A stretch of 6,938 nucleotides of DNA from Hyphomonadaceae bacterium (GTDB lineage Bacteria > Pseudomonadota > Alphaproteobacteria > Caulobacterales > Aquidulcibacteraceae), in assembly GCA_003526465.1 (NCBI GenBank), contig DPWD01000300.1, positions 751-7,688 on the forward strand, in the 5' to 3' direction. The translations under genes and the position numbers were made by a program. The notes beneath the pieces are model-generated. The model made no database searches and had not been told where the DNA came from. It worked only from the letters and a program-made list of their open reading frames with translations. How positions within the stretch are numbered: position 1 is the stretch's first letter; each line of letters opens with the position of its first letter. Positions 5,329-6,938 of this stretch are shown here, in pieces.

Positions 5329-6171
5329 ATGACTTTGATCAATTCGTTGCTGATGTTCGCTCAGCAAACGGCGACGGAAGCGGCCCCGGCGGCGCCGCCA
5401 GCGGCTCCGGCTCCATCCCCGTCGGCGGCCGATCAGGCCGCGGCGTTGGAGAAGGCCAGCCAAGCGGCGGCGGAAGCAGCTGGCCGCCAGGAGATCAGCC
5501 TCTGGGACCTCGTGGTGGCGCTTGAGCCGCTGGAACAGGTGGTGCTTATCATTCTCGCCCTGTGCGCCATTTACGCGGTCGCGCTGCTGTTCGAGAAGAT
5601 TTACGTGATGCGCCGCGCCGGCGGCCAGACCCGCGACTTCCTGGCCTCGTTCCGCAAGGCCAACTCGGTTGAGGAGGCCGAGGCGATCGTCCGTAAGCTG
5701 CCAGCTTCGGGCATCAAATCCATGTTCGACGCCGGCATGGCCGAAGTCCGCCGCACCCAGGACCTCGGGCTCTACACCATGCGCGACGCGCGCGATCACA
5801 CAATGCAGCGCGTGGCTGCCTCGATGTCGACGCGCCAGAACGACCATTTGGAAGACCTCGGCTCCAGCATGACCTTCCTGGCCTCGATCGGCGCCAACGC
5901 GCCGTTTATCGGCCTGTTCGGCACCGTGTGGGGCATCATGATGGCGTTCGCCAAGATCGCCTCGACCCAGAGCACCTCGCTTGCGGTCGTGGCCGCCCCG
6001 ATCGGGGGCGCGCTGCTCGCCACCGCCGCCGGCTTGGTTGCGGCTATCCCAGCGGTGTTGATCTACAATTTCGCGGCCAAGCAAATCTCCAGGCAGGGAA
6101 GCAAGCTTGACGATTTCGCGTCTGAGTTCATCGCGCTGGTCTCCCGCGACATGGACCGCCGCGCCGGCTAA
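5329..6171 (+). CDS. exbB: ExbB/TolQ-family proton channel subunit
   Basis: A 280-residue inner-membrane protein. ExbB pentamers enclose an ExbD dimer and use the proton gradient to drive TonB. Residues 14-50 form an Ala/Pro-rich extension, as in the longer ExbB proteins, then helix 1 (about 70-89), a cytoplasmic domain, helix 2 (about 180-209) and helix 3 (about 217-247). Motifs [18 protein letters not shown] (187-204) and [19 protein letters not shown] are diagnostic and closer to ExbB than TolQ. Channel threonines are present (Thr199, Thr232). The glutamate normally in GIAEAL is replaced by Gly227. The start is fixed by an in-frame TAG at 5299 and AAGAGG (5317-5322) six bases before the ATG. 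It is the first gene of exbB-exbD-exbD, 24 bases before the next. A TolQ or other MotA/TolQ/ExbB role cannot be excluded. Confidence 0.93.
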   Translation: MTLINSLLMFAQQTATEAAPAAPPAAPAPSPSAADQAAALEKASQAAAEAAGRQEISLWDLVVALEPLEQVVLIILALCAIYAVALLFEKIYVMRRAGGQTRDFLASFRKANSVEEAEAIVRKLPASGIKSMFDAGMAEVRRTQDLGLYTMRDARDHTMQRVAASMSTRQNDHLEDLGSSMTFLASIGANAPFIGLFGTVWGIMMAFAKIASTQSTSLAVVAAPIGGALLATAAGLVAAIPAVLIYNFAAKQISRQGSKLDDFASEFIALVSRDMDRRAG

Positions 6172-6195
6172 CCCAGCACAGCTTGGAGGAACGCT

Positions 6196-6660
6196 ATGGC
6201 CGGCAAACTAGCGGCGCCATCGAAACGCGGTCGCCTGGAGGTGAACCCGGATCCGAACGTCATTCCGTTCATCGACGTCATGCTCGTCTTGGTGATCATC
6301 TTCATGATCGCCGCGCCGATCTCGAGCGTTGACATCGAAGTGGAAATGCCGGTTTCTCGGATCGACCCCTCGCAGCGGCCGCCGCGCCCGACCTGGGTTT
6401 CCATTTCTAGCACCGATGAAGGCGTGTTGTACTACGTCATGAACGACGCGGTGCCGATCAACGAACTCGGGACCAAGACTTTCGAAGCTGTGCAGAAGAA
6501 CGATCCCCGCCTCGCTGACGAATTCGAAGTGCGCGACCAGCGGATTTTCATTCGGGCCGACGCGGGCCTGCCCTACCGAAACGTCGTCCTGGTGATGAAC
6601 CGGCTGCAGGACCGGGGCTTCACCAAAATCGGCTTCGTCGCCGAGGACCGGAGAAACTAG
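6196..6660 (+). CDS. exbD: ExbD/TolR-family protein (first copy)
   Basis: A 154-residue protein with one N-terminal transmembrane helix and a periplasmic domain. The proton-binding Asp27 lies in NVIPFIDVMLVLVIIFM (21-37), equivalent to the essential membrane Asp of ExbD. The periplasmic part (about 45-150) includes EVEMPVSRI and ends with RIFIRADAGLPYRNVVLVMNRLQDRGFTKIGFVAE, the family's C-terminal beta-alpha fold. A strong GGAGG (6185-6189) precedes the ATG by six bases. It should sit inside the ExbB pore as part of a dimer. It differs from the next copy in its linker and periplasmic sequence. Confidence 0.94.
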   Translation: MAGKLAAPSKRGRLEVNPDPNVIPFIDVMLVLVIIFMIAAPISSVDIEVEMPVSRIDPSQRPPRPTWVSISSTDEGVLYYVMNDAVPINELGTKTFEAVQKNDPRLADEFEVRDQRIFIRADAGLPYRNVVLVMNRLQDRGFTKIGFVAEDRRN

Positions 6661-6663
6661 GCT

Positions 6664-6938
<275 letters not shown>

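Noticed and set aside
5157..5525. Plus-strand open frame of 122 codons starting upstream of exbB
   Set aside because: Its second half reads exbB out of frame and the first half shows no recognisable features; the local GGAGG runs are probably just purine-rich leader.
5236..6084. Minus-strand open frame of 282 codons opposite exbB
   Set aside because: Antisense of a clear ExbB gene, with low-complexity Arg/Gly-rich sequence and no ribosome binding site or family match.

Overview
The window is GC-rich (roughly 60-65% by eye), gene-dense chromosomal DNA from an alphaproteobacterium. The best clues are a CckA-type hybrid histidine kinase, an alphaproteobacterial form of ribosomal protein S4, a BolA/monothiol-glutaredoxin pair and an ExbB-ExbD-ExbD cluster. 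The kinase resembles CckA of the Caulobacterales most closely, so Caulobacterales or a Hyphomonadaceae-like relative is the best guess; the exact taxon cannot be read from the sequence alone. I see no tRNA or rRNA gene, insertion sequence, phage gene or CRISPR array.

Layout. (1) 1-1143, plus: C-terminal part of a CckA-like kinase, cut by the left edge, with HisKA, HATPase and receiver domains. (2) 1223-1831, plus: an unrecognised lipoprotein with SH3-like segments. (3) 1832-2143: a 312-base gap holding inverted heptamer repeats and the structured leader of rpsD. (4) 2144-2761, plus: rpsD (S4), followed by a clear intrinsic terminator. (5) 2828-3652, plus: a PPK2 polyphosphate kinase of the class III type. 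Its stop codon overlaps the stop of the convergent minus-strand unit. (6) 4943 down to 3645, minus: bolA-like, then grxD, then a DUF502 membrane protein, probably one transcript. (7) 4944-5328: a 385-base divergent intergenic region with a promoter candidate for each side and a folded exbB leader. (8) 5329 to the right edge, plus: exbB, exbD and a second exbD (cut by the edge), tightly spaced as one operon.

How the genes relate. The kinase would feed the CckA-ChpT-CtrA cell-cycle relay. S4 and PPK2 are housekeeping and energy/phosphate metabolism. BolA and Grx4 form the conserved [2Fe-2S] trafficking and iron-sensing pair. The divergent ExbB/ExbD proteins form the proton-driven motor that energises TonB-dependent uptake (iron chelates, vitamins, glycans) or a Tol-like function. 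So the right half places two iron-linked modules back to back.

There is no evidence of an unknown multi-gene system here. The observations most worth checking are: glycine in ExbB where the family normally has a membrane glutamate; the inverted heptamer element; the hairpins and perfect GC palindrome in front of rpsD; and a possibly leaderless ppk2 promoter embedded in the rpsD terminator.
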